Positions 10,138 to 22,100 of a stretch of 34,940 nt of DNA are shown piece after piece. The translations under genes were made by a program, and so were the position numbers. This DNA is from Saccoglossus kowalevskii (taxonomy: Eukaryota; Hemichordata; Enteropneusta; Harrimaniidae), in assembly GCF_000003605.2 (NCBI RefSeq), contig NW_003151753.1:257351-292290 (forward strand), read 5' to 3'. Each line of letters starts with the position of its first letter. The stretch's first letter is position 1. The notes under the pieces were generated by a model. The model was given only the letters and a program-made list of their open reading frames with translations, searched no databases and had not been told where the DNA came from.

Positions 10138-13100
10138 GTAAGTGCATCAAAAATCCCAGTAAGAAATACATCATACCTCTGTAGTGCCCCTCACATTGTA
10201 GTTTATGTGAGCCACATCTTATTCGCCCATAATGTAAAAGTTGTGATAGAAAGTACTGTACTGTAAACCACTTAATTTTCGCTGCTTGTTATTTCTTTGA
10301 TTGGATGATTGTACACATTCAAAAGACAAAATTTTACAGAAGTTGCTGAGACTTTTTATTGTAGGAACCCAGAGAAATTTTCACTGCTATCAAATTTTGT
10401 GTAATTAAAGTTGTTTACAGTATATGAGTGTGTGTGTCATATTGCGTAACATTAGTTGAATAATCACCATAGTTTTACCGTTGACCCAAGGGTCCATGAT
10501 TCTGCTAGTTTGACCCATTAGAAAATTCAGGGTGGTGGCCATTTTGAGAAACATTTTTGAAAAAAATATATATCTTGTTTAAAAACAAAATTTAGCTCAA
10601 AAATAAGTGGAGCAAACAAATAATTTGCACAGTATCCCCCCCCCCCTCTGTGACTTTCTAATGGTCTTCCCGTCTCCCTCATAAAGTGAAAGTTTCTTTA
10701 ATATTACTATCATAGTTGACATTACAGATGACAGTGTAATGTTGCATGCTATACTTGTATTAGTTTACATGTTTACACTTTTATTGCTGTTGTGATTCTA
10801 AAGTATGCAACTATGAGGCATAGTTGGTTGTACAGAGAAAATAAAATTCAGCTTGTGTGTAGCTTGCATAGAAATGAACGTAGATGTGTATGTATGTTTC
10901 CTTTTAATTTAGCACTATCCATGATTAAAAACCGGAAGCAGAATGATGTAAACTTTAAAATGAGAGTCCCATAGTTTTATTTTATTTTACCATTTCATTC
11001 ATTCATTCCTTTTTTTCCATCATTTCATTCACATCTTTATTCAAGGGACAATGTTCATTATGCTGATAAGATCTGACTGCTTCCATGGAAACGTATAATT
11101 TCTTCTGTTCATTTCCGGGTTCTATTATTACAGAATTGATTTTATTCTCTTTGCAGAAGATGATAGTAGGCTGAAGGCTGCTCAGGAAATTAGTGAAAAC
11201 TTTGAAGTAAGTTTTTGTTAAAAGGAAAATAGCTGCAGTGATGTTTTCTGATTATGCATATTGAAAATATACTGGAAAAACTTGATCTCTAGCTATTGTT
11301 TTCTCACCACTGTAAATACCTGTCTTATCTGAACACATATTGACATATCAAATTCAAGTCTGGATTCCTGATCACTCCACGAGAACTGATGATGGAGTTA
11401 TCCATTTCAACATCATAACAGCACAAGGGCTTAGCTGATCAACAGATATGTTATTTTCAAATGCCCTCAGAAATGAGGGCTTACTCCACTGACCTAAGTG
11501 ATCTATTTTCATATCACTGGGCTATAGTTAGTGTCCTGTTTTAACGTTTTTACAAAAATTAGTTAATGTTCTCTAGATTTTGGTCAGTAGGAAAAATGAA
11601 GAAAATGTGTTAAATTTGTATCATACATGGCTACAACTTTAGTGAATGGGTAATGTGAAAGTACCATGGTGTATCACACTACCTGCTTGCTATGCTTTGA
11701 ATGACAAAAGAATGAACAGTGGGTTTTTTGTCATTCACTGCAGGTAATTGTGCACAAAATGTTATTCTCCATGGAAAAACCATCATACATGTAGGGCTTT
11801 GTTAATTTGTGATGGTAATTTGCAAACATTTTTTTTTGAAATAAAGTACTGTGAAATACTTTATTTATAGCTGGAATTAATTTTCGCTGAAAAGACTTTT
11901 TGGGTATTTTGTATGGATTTTAGTTTCACTGATTTTTGACGAATTAAATGTAAAATATAGGAAAAAAAAGAATATTCACTGGATTTTATTTTCACTGAAT
12001 CATTCCTTCAGCAAAAATAGTGAAAATTAATTCCAAGTGAAAATAAAGTATTTTACAGTAAGCACATTATTTTTTTTATAATTTCTACACTTGGACTTTT
12101 CTTGTTCTTTCCACATTTTTTTCAAAAATTTGATCACAACCTGTTATCAATAGAAAATTGTATTTATTTGGTCCAAAATTATCAAATTAATTATTAAAAA
12201 ATGCATAAAATTTTCCAGCAAAACTTTGGCGGGAAAAATCATTCCACTCAAAGTGTTATAGTAATTGTGTCTTCTGATTGTTGTTTTGCAGACCATCATG
12301 TCTTCGCCTCACTACCAAGCGTTTTTAGAGCATGCTGTTCCAAGATTTTTAAAAGTTCTACAAGACGAGGAGCCACAGTTCATTGCAGAAAACAGTGCCC
12401 AGGTAATTGTCATATCATCATTGAAAGCAGTGCTTTCATTAACATGTGACTTGTCCACCTGCCATGTCTGGCCACCTACACCTCCAAGTATATACAGTGA
12501 CCCAATTCACTAGAACTTCTTGGATTGAATTCTTTTGAAATAACCACTCAAGAGGGAAATTCAATATTATATTACGATTTCATTTTCTAACCAGTTCACT
12601 AAATTCGCTGCATTGTAAAAAAATTACTTGAAATGCATATACACTTGATATGTGCTTGCCCTTGATATTGATATATGATTGGTAGTGGTGCATTACCATT
12701 TGTAGTAAATTCTGGTTAAAAAGGTATGTGATCTAGGGATCTGCCCAGCTCTTTGGGAGTGCTGGTCGCTCATTAATATTCATGAGGTTGACAGACCCTG
12801 GAAATACCCATAATGTTTTGGGTGTTGAGTACTGCTTTTGTACAGAAGATACAAACTACAGAAGAAATGTGTCGTATCATTGTGTTATTTATTTTTCATT
12901 ACATAGCAAAAACTATGAGGTTTTTAAAATACAGTTCTGTCGGCTGGTTATGGTCAGTTAAATGCAAAAGAAAAAATATGTCAACTTATTGCTCATTTAT
13001 TTTACTATAGTGGAAACGTTGGCATTAGAAATACAGTGAGTGAGTTGACTGGTTGTGCTCAGATTCAATAAATAACAGAGGAAATAAAATAATTATTTTT

Positions 13101-16100
13101 CTTTGTATTTACTTTTTTTTAGTAATAGTCCTGACCAGAAAAAACACACATTTGCGGTAAAATCCATTTCATTAAATTGTTGACAATTCCTGACAAAATA
13201 TGTACATGAATCCTGAATTTAAGTGGTTCGCTAGGTGAAGTCCGTGATACGACTTGTGTATAAATTACTTATGAAAAATACGGCTTTTTTCATCTCAGCC
13301 CACAATGTAACAGCAGCTGATTAGTTGTAGTTTTCCGGGGTTGGCCCGTCGATGGCGATGCGCACTAGGCTATCCAGACTTTTTTGACTGAGACGATTAC
13401 GTAGTATCGTCTTGATCAATTTCAGCTGTGAAAATGTTCTTTCCGAATCTGCTGTGTGACAGGGAAGGACGCGGTAAATCTTTGCAAGTTTGGCGATGAC
13501 TGGAAATGCAGCTTGCAAGGCTCGTGTAGTACACTGGGATTGGACAATAACTCCTGAATCTAACTGTAGTTGTTTCAAAATTGCGTCTTCTGTGTAATTT
13601 TTGAAGTTGGTCCACTCGTTGACGGCGTCTGCTGTTTTGTCTGACTGGTTTTCAATGAGAAAAAAATGACGATACAGCGCTCGTATTTCATCATTTCCGT
13701 AGGTTGGCTGATCAGCATTGGCGAGTTTGTGTGGGTAAAAAATAATTAATTGGGCGAGAATTCCAGTGTCTTCTTCTGGAAAGCGCTGCTCGATGTTGTT
13801 GACTGAAACTGATATATACTTGCTTCTGATGTGGCGTTGAAAAAAATCATCGTCGTCCGCGCGTTTATTTATAGTGATGTCAGCATCTTGAAGCTTGTTA
13901 ATAAATACTGGTAGCTGTTCCAAATTTTCATCATCACTGGATTCCATGGCCGATAACATTGACACAGCCGATGCGATCAATGGCTTCATTGCACTGAGTT
14001 CAAACTCGCTAGCTTGGAAGGCTTGTGACAGCTTGTTGACATTTGGGAGCAAGTCGCAGAGTAGTAACATTGTAGCAACAAACCTCCACGACGTCATCAA
14101 GTTTTTCAAACCAACAGCCTTAGCGTCACCCCGTTCTTCACCTTCTCTGTCCAAGCTTAATAACACACTAATAAATGTGTTTTTTAGTCTGGTCACACTC
14201 ATCTCAATACTCAGCCACGTTGTCGATGATGACTCCACTGGCTTTAATTCTTTTTCATGCAACGCAGTTTGAATTGCATGAAGCCCTGCCATACGAACTG
14301 GACTGTTGTTGAAAAAGTCATAAAACTGTCTCAAAATCGAAGTAAACCGCTTGACGTAGGGGACTGCGTTCGCTGCCTGTGACGATGCCAATTGTAGCCT
14401 GTGGGCACAACAATGAATTCCAATCGCTTTCGTTGCTAACTCTTGTAGCCGTTTTACCGTCATCACGGCTGCACCGTCTGTTCCAATACCAACAAGCCTG
14501 TTATAATCTAGTCCCTTCTCTTCCAAGTACGCTGTAATGTGTTATGTTATTGTTTCAGCTCCGAGTGTTACTCTCTAATTGTTGTCGTCATCAGGCTTCA
14601 GGGGTTCAATCATTTTCAAGAACTTGACTGTTAAATTGCCATCTGGTGTGATATATCTGCAATTTAAAGTTAATTGTTCGTTGACACTGACATCAGTTGT
14701 TTCCTCGAGCATGATCGAAAACAAATCTGACTTCTTGAGTACGTCGATGGTTTCACTCTCAAGTACAGACGAAAGAATGCCGGTCATTTCTTGAATCGAC
14801 TTGTCACTACAGTATGTTGCATTTTTACTGACGTGAAGATTGTCTTTCACAGACAAATACAGCACTTGAAAAGCGGAAGTTATGGCGTCATTGTTTACTT
14901 CTGGCTGTATAACCTCGGCAATATTTTGACTGGAAATAGAAGTCAGTTCCTGTCTCGTAGCTTCGTGGTGTGCTGCTGTCTGCTCATGGTCTTTGATGCT
15001 GCCTAATCTCAGTCGTTTACATGGCGTTTTATTCCATATGTCACGATCATACGGCAACTTATTAAACTTCTGACATAACTTGCAATACATTCCATCGCCT
15101 TTAGCGAAAGTACAACCATGATTCGCGACCAGTGATCCACTCGTTGCGAAATTTCGAAGCTTGGGCTCTACGTGGAGATGATGGTTTGTTGTTACTTTCC
15201 ACTCTGGATTTCTTTGGTGTTGGCACAGCATTCTCTTTATTGGAAGCAACGGTACTNNNNNNNNNNNNNNNNNNNNNNNNNNNNNNNNNNNNNNNNNNNN
15301 NNNNNNNNNNNNNNNNNNNNNNNNNNNNNNNNNNNNNNNNNNNNNNNNNNNNNNNNNNNNNNNNNNNNNNNNNNNNNNNNNNNNNNNNNNNNNNNNNNNN
15401 NNNNNNNNNNNNNNNNNNNNNNNNNNNNNNNNNNNNNNNNNNNNNNNNNNNNNNNNNNNNNNNNNNNNNNNNNNNNNNNNNNNNNNNNNNNNNNNNNNNN
15501 NNNNNNNNNNNNNNNNNNNNNNNNNNNNNNNNNNNNNNNNNNNNNNNNNNNNNNNNNNNNNNNNNNNNNNNNNNNNNNNNNNNNNNNNNNNNNNNNNNNN
15601 NNNNNNNNNNNNNNNNNNNNNNNNNNNNNNNNNNNNNNNNNNNNNNNNNNNNNNNNNNNNNNNNNNNNNNNNNNNNNNNNNNNNNNNNNNNNNNNNNNNN
15701 NNNNNNNNNNNNNNNNNNNNNNNNNNNNNNNNNNNNNNTTCACGAGTACGTTGTCGGTAACACTTGTTCTTATTTCATGTACAGCTTGTCGATTCGCAAC
15801 CGTCACTCAAAGTATCCGGCATGTTAATCACTAGTTTTGTTGATTGTAGTTTTTCTTGGGATGGGATATCACTTGGCCGGCTTCCTGTCACGTAGTGACA
15901 TGCAAGAACAATAGTGCCGGTCGCGCACTTTTTGTGATGGACGCAAATTCTGAGTGCTGGTCGCATGCGACCAGCGCCGACAGATCCCTGTGATCAGCAC
16001 AGACTGTGAAAATTGGGAAGAGTTTGATTCAACGCTACAGCATGGGTTACTTAGTGTTTGATTTATATAGGCCTTTGTATGAATTGGTAAGCTGTGTTGC

Positions 16101-19100
16101 TGGTTTTGTCATATTCGTGGGCATACATGTAATAATAACATTACAAACCTGCTGAGTAATAATGTACAATTAAACCCATTTCCATGTCTTGCAGCAATTG
16201 CGAAAACTTCTTCTGGAAATCATCCATCGGATTCCAACAAATGAACATCTACGACCGTACATCAAAGATGTCCTACAGCTCATGTTTAGATTGTTGGAGA
16301 GAGAGAACGAAGATAATGTATTGGTCTGTTTAAGAATCATTATAGAACTTCACAAGCAGTTCAGGCCACAGATATCACCAGAGGTATGTCATTATAATAT
16401 GTGGTTATTACGAGAATACTTCAAAGTATGCACGAAGACAGTACAGCTGGAGTATCGACCGACGTGCAGTGGAGGTCGATGCATGGCATACTGTCTGTCG
16501 TAATAACCTTATTATTATTACACACGATCTGTCATCGTAACGTCATAAGTTACAGCGTGCCGTAATTATGCTGCGCATTGGTCGATCCTGTCGCTGTACT
16601 GTCTTCGTGCATACTTTGAGGTATCTTCGTAATAACCTTATATTATACATCTTTTCCTTCCAAGGATACATCATGGGAATGCAGAAATCCAAATCAGCGA
16701 ACTTCTTTTTGTGGAGTTCGGTCAAACCCTGATGGCAGCCATGTTTGTTTTTATTATCAGAGAACGCTTACGCGCGTAATCATTTGATATTTGGAACTCG
16801 CATGAAAATACCCTGTAAAATACCGCAAAACTACGGCGCGCTGTAACTTACGGCGTTACGATGACAGATGTACAATGTATAATAATACTATAGATGAGTA
16901 TGGTACAAAGTCGACCAAATCCTGCTAATAGTAAAACTGACTTTCCAGAAACCATGATTTACAGGAAAATATGTTTTTAAAACAAGAAATGTTTTTCAGT
17001 ATCAAGACTCTTTCTGTCTCAATGTTGTATGTTTTTGTTACCGAGCTATATTCTAAGGTTACTGCTCTTGTTTCAGATTCAACATTTTCTACAATTTGTG
17101 AAGAATATTTACAAAGATTTGGCTCACAATATGGTAGGTGAATCCTTGGTTTTCTGTTCATGTGTGGATTTCTGCTAAACTGCTTGCTGACCATCTCAAA
17201 CCATCACTATACCTATTGTACTCTCGGGTGTATTCAACTGACATTTTAATTTATAAATGTTTATAAAGATAAAGGGAACACCTTTGCTGTGCTATAAGTA
17301 ATGCATCTTTTTAGTAATTAATCTTTGTCTTTTTCTTTTGTGATTCACCTCGTATATATTTCTTATTTTTGTCCACCTTCCACAGAAAAGCTTTGAGGTA
17401 CAGACTAGTACCACAACGCTTGATCCCAGTAATGCAGCGTCTCCAGGTTTCGCCAGTCCTACCACGTACACTACCACTACGCCAGATGGCCAAAAGAAAC
17501 AGGTACATTGCCCATTGTTTTGTCTCATTTTTAGAACATATCGTAAATGTCATTGTTATTTCTCTTAAAAATGAAAATTTCATTTGTTTTTTTGAATAAC
17601 TGTCTTCTCCATTATTTCAGCAAACTATTATTCCGAAAGGAGTGAATTCTTTGAAGGTTTTAGCCGAACTGCCAATCATTGTTGTGTTAATGTACCAGCT
17701 GTACAAACAGAATGTCCACAATGTAGTGGCTGAGTTTATTCCACTGATTATGAACACAATAGGACTTCAACCATCGCAACAAGCAAGGTTTGTTTTTAAT
17801 TGTCTTGTATCCATCTCAAATCATTTGTACTTCCTTATGTTCGAAACGATAACTGTAAAGGGGTTAATTATTCACTGGGTTCTAATTTTGTTTATTTCGC
17901 TGACTGGAAAATGCGCTAAATTAAAACCCAGTGAATATGTAAAATTTAGCATAGAATACATTCTCTAAATGATAAAACCGTGAATTTAAAACTCACTGAA
18001 TATGCCTGAAATGGTGAATCAGCGAAATTTAAACCCAGTGAAAATTACAGGTAGTCATTTTACAGTACTTGAATTTAACAGTAGCTCAATAAAAATGGGA
18101 TAGACTACCAAATATTACCATGCGATCACCAGCTTTCCAATTGTGAAAAAAAATTGTATAATTTTGAGTGTGAGTTGCATAAATTATCATGTTGTTTACT
18201 CGTATCTTTTGACGCACCACCCTCCATTAAATGTTGTTCACTTTCTCTTCATCTTACAGGTCATCAACCAATTTCAACAAGGAGATGTACGTTGATTTCA
18301 TAGCTGCCCAGATAAAAACTTTGTCGTTCCTTGCTTACATAATCAGAATATATCAGGTACAAAAAAGAAGTGTACTGTTTCATAGTATGACGTAGTTTGT
18401 AGAAGTCTGCCGTGGTGTTCAAGATTTGGGGGATGTGATTATGACTGAGTTGCAAGGACCACCGTTAGTTTTCACAAAAGTCGCCAAATTTTCAGTGACA
18501 GAATTTCACAATTTAAAATTCCTAAAATCATTGATTAATAAAGCTTCATTGGCGTCTTTGGACTACTTACTAGTATTGCAGAAAGATTTACAATTGTTAC
18601 GGAATTACTCTGAGTCAAATATTTGTAGACCTATTTGTTTTAGAACACTGTACAAAAGCATTATGAAATTTAAACAAACAATAAAAAAGTACAACTTGAT
18701 AATTTTCATTTATTGTAACTTATTTCTTTTAGCACGTAATGATTTCAATTGTTCTGACTTTCTCTCTTCAATCATAGGAATTGGTGAACTCCTATTCTCA
18801 GCAGATGGTGAAAGGCATGCTGGGATTGTTTACATACTGTCCACAGGAAGTGGCTCATCTTAGAAAAGAACTACTCATAGCAGCACGACATATACTGGCC
18901 ACGGAACTTAGAAATAGTAAGACGGTCGATTTGTTCTCCTCTACTCATTATATCATAAATTTTATTAACAGTACAGTTAGCATATTCAGTAATCTCCATT
19001 GTCATGAAATTACTAGCTTAGCATTTTCACCACCAGAATCTCGCTCAATTTTTCTGCACTTTTTTCTTATATTCTTCAATATTTCTGGAAATAAACTCTG

Positions 19101-22100
19101 ATTTTGGAACAGACAAAATTTGAGTCAATTTTCAGTTTTTACTCAAAAAATCTTCTGAAGAAAAGTGCAAAAAGGTTAAGACCCCAGGGACCATTTAGAA
19201 AACTCTGTACATTTCAATGCAAATATTCAACAATATTATTTCATAATTTCAGGGTTTGTTCCACATATTGATAAATTATTTGATGAGAATATCTTAATTG
19301 GTAATGGATGGACGTGTAAAGAGTCTCTGAGGTAAGTCTTCTGTATGAACACTTTCCACTTTTAATTTGAATCTTCCAGTAGCAGCTTTATCACCATCTA
19401 CAAATTGCATAACTTTTTCTTGTATTGACAAAGTTTTGGTTAGGAAAAATTCAGCATTCAATGGTTTAAGCCCCAAATGTTCAAATCTGGTGCAAAATAT
19501 TTATCTCTTGTGGTACTTTGTTATCCTCATTGAACATTCCTTCTCATGAGTGAGTTCCCACTCACCAACAATATAAACACTATACTGTCCATAGTTGTAT
19601 TTGTAATTTTAACAAATTTAGTTTAGTTTATTCGGTATGAAATGTTGACAAGAAAGAAAATACAAAACGAAAGAAACATAAAATTAAGCCCCACAACAAT
19701 GACCACACTTAGGATAGCTCACAAAGTCGCAAAAGCAACTTAATTCCAATCATTATAAAGTTAAAAACTTTTTTAAAAAAAATAAAAATTCAGTAGATCT
19801 AAATATGCTTGCATTCATGTAACCAATTTACCTGTTATTTTCCAGACCCCTTGCTTACAGTACATTAGCTGATTTGGTTCACCATGTTCGACAGCAGCTT
19901 CCTCTCAATGACCTGTCCTTAGCTGTGCATCTATTCTCTAAAAATGTCCATGATGAATCGTTGCCGTGTAGTATCCAAACCATGTCTTGTAAGCTGCTAC
20001 TGAATCTCGTGGAATGTATTCGACAGAAGAGCGATCAAGACAAAGGAAATGTAAGTCCACCTCATATCAAATAAATATTGCACCCTGTGTGTTGTTTTCT
20101 TGTAATGGGTTTGGTGGAGGGGCATGAAAATAACATTGACTAGTATCACATGACCATTGTGGTAACACATGACTATTGTGCAGATTATGTACAGTTGTTT
20201 TTTTTAGTGTAAAATATCACTGGTTGATAATGGTATGGTATATGTCACATCAAAATATTCATGTTAAATGATATTTTGTTTGTTCAAGCAGTACATAGAG
20301 GGACATTTTTTTTGTTTTTATAGATTACCACCTCTTCACACCAATGAGCCACTAAAATAATAAACTATCATATCATTGAACACTATATCTACCTACCGTT
20401 GATAATAGATTGTCAGATTGTCAATTGGAACAAAAAGTTGACTCTACGACGTCTGTTTTTCCATCCTCTGTATTGCATAGACAAAACTTCACTTGTATAA
20501 TCTAATTCATTGCGAAATACAATTCATAACACCTTCATAATAATCATGCAAATAATGTCCATTCAGCTAGCATGATAATCAAGTCTTACCATTAATGTGA
20601 TATGTTGAGTCTACACATACATGTAGTAAGGAGATAATTCTTAAATTATTCATTGCAAGTAACCTGCTAATAATCTCAACCGAAATAGTACAAAGGCCGC
20701 TACATCTTCTTGAATACTCATTCAAACAAGTTAAAATTCATGCATACTGTAACTAACTGTTATTTTAATTTCATGCATCTTGAAACCAATTAATATGCTA
20801 ACTAACCTAAGCCCCGTACCGTCACATGGTACAAACATTTGAATTTATCCAGCAGGGTCGGGAGATATTGATGCGAATGCTGGAAGTGTTTGTCTTGAAA
20901 TTTCGTGCAATTGCGAAGAGACAGCTACCAATGATATTCCTGAAATGGTAAGTTTTATTTCACTGTTTGACTTGAAATGTTTATTGTTGTCATTGTTAAC
21001 TTGCTTTGTAACTTTGTCAGTTCTGTGGTTTTTTTTATTTTTGGTTTTTTTCGTCAACACTGTTAACATGCTGTTTGACATTGGTTTTTTTCGTCATCAT
21101 TGTTAGCATGCTTGACTACTTTGTACCTTAACGTTTGTGATGTTTATGATCATTATTATTGTTAATGTGTTTGATTTCATTAAGAATAGTAAATCTATTA
21201 TGAAATACCAGTAATATGAAATAGGGGGCACACAATTAAAATTATTATTAAATGCACTTTACTGTATACTTGTCTTGCATATGTATAGTCAGTCAGTTTT
21301 GTTATGTGTACTGTTCTAACAAATTATTTTACTTTCAGTCGGCAGCATCAAGACACTCAGACAGACAAGTTAGCAGCAATTACTGCAGCAGCTACTTCCA
21401 ACGTAATTCCTAGTTCTGTGCCGCAGACACCCGCTGCTTTGCCTCCAACACCCATACCAATAGTACCTCCAACACCTTCTACACCCTTAGCAACGGCTCC
21501 ACCATCAGCATTCCCACCAACCCCTGCTCCCCAAACACCTGCATCGATAGACAAAGAAAAGGATGACGGAAAGGGTAAAAGTTATTTGCCCCCTAGTTCA
21601 ACGCAGTACAACAACTATTCTGTGTCTGATTGCCGTAGTTTAGTCAAGACGTTGGTGTGCGGGGTGAAAACCATAACCTGGGGAGTTGGATCATGCAAAG
21701 CCCCTGGAGGTAAACTATCTCATTCCAGACCTTTGCATCTTAATACAGTATATTATCTAATTGTTGAATGGATTGAAATCATATTACTAAATATGTGTGT
21801 GTGTGATTAAGTTTATTATGCTAATTTCATTAATTATTCATAATTATTCATGACTGCACCATAATCTGTTAGAATAAAAGAATTTACATCAGCATTGCTA
21901 ATGATATTGTTCATGTTGTGTATCTAATCATATTCATGGTTGTCTGATTTTCTCAGATGCAACATATGTCCAGAACAAGCAGTTCCAGCCAAAAGAAACA
22001 GCTGTCTTTGTGAAGCTTGTCAAATATGGTAAGTTGACTGTCTGTCTGTCTGTTCGGCCATTTATTGCTTAGAAATATATTTCTTAAGCTGTAGTTATTA

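Larger units (their letters stand above)
12734..15989 (-). mobile_element. hAT-superfamily DNA transposon, degraded, in TRRAP intron 3
   Basis: The ends form an imperfect terminal inverted repeat: TAGGGATCTG at 12734 and CAGATCCCT ending at 15989, each followed inward by GCTGGTCGC. A direct GTGATC lies flush outside both ends (12728-12733 and 15990-15995) and may be a target-site duplication, although hAT elements usually make 8 bp. The interior holds a - strand transposase (13321 to about 15255) and a 482-base run of N (15257-15738). The palindrome GCTGGTCGCATGCGACCAGC (15954-15973) lies just inside the right end. Superfamily rests on the transposase. Confidence 0.85.

Noticed and set aside
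12813-13010. Similar open frames at 12813-13010 and 34615-34905 (both starting [14 protein letters not shown])
   Set aside because: The similarity is due to the 461-bp repeat. The protein reading diverges where the repeat ends, so there is no sign of selection on a protein.
13895-14272. 125-codon open frame on the + strand
   Set aside because: Antisense to the hAT transposase, which has recognisable motifs on the - strand.
15132-15834. Open frames of 189-231 codons crossing the N run
   Set aside because: Most of each frame is N; they exist only because the gap contains no stops.
21357-21554. Gly/Val-rich open frame on the - strand
   Set aside because: It is the reverse of the Pro/Thr-rich linker of TRRAP exon 13.
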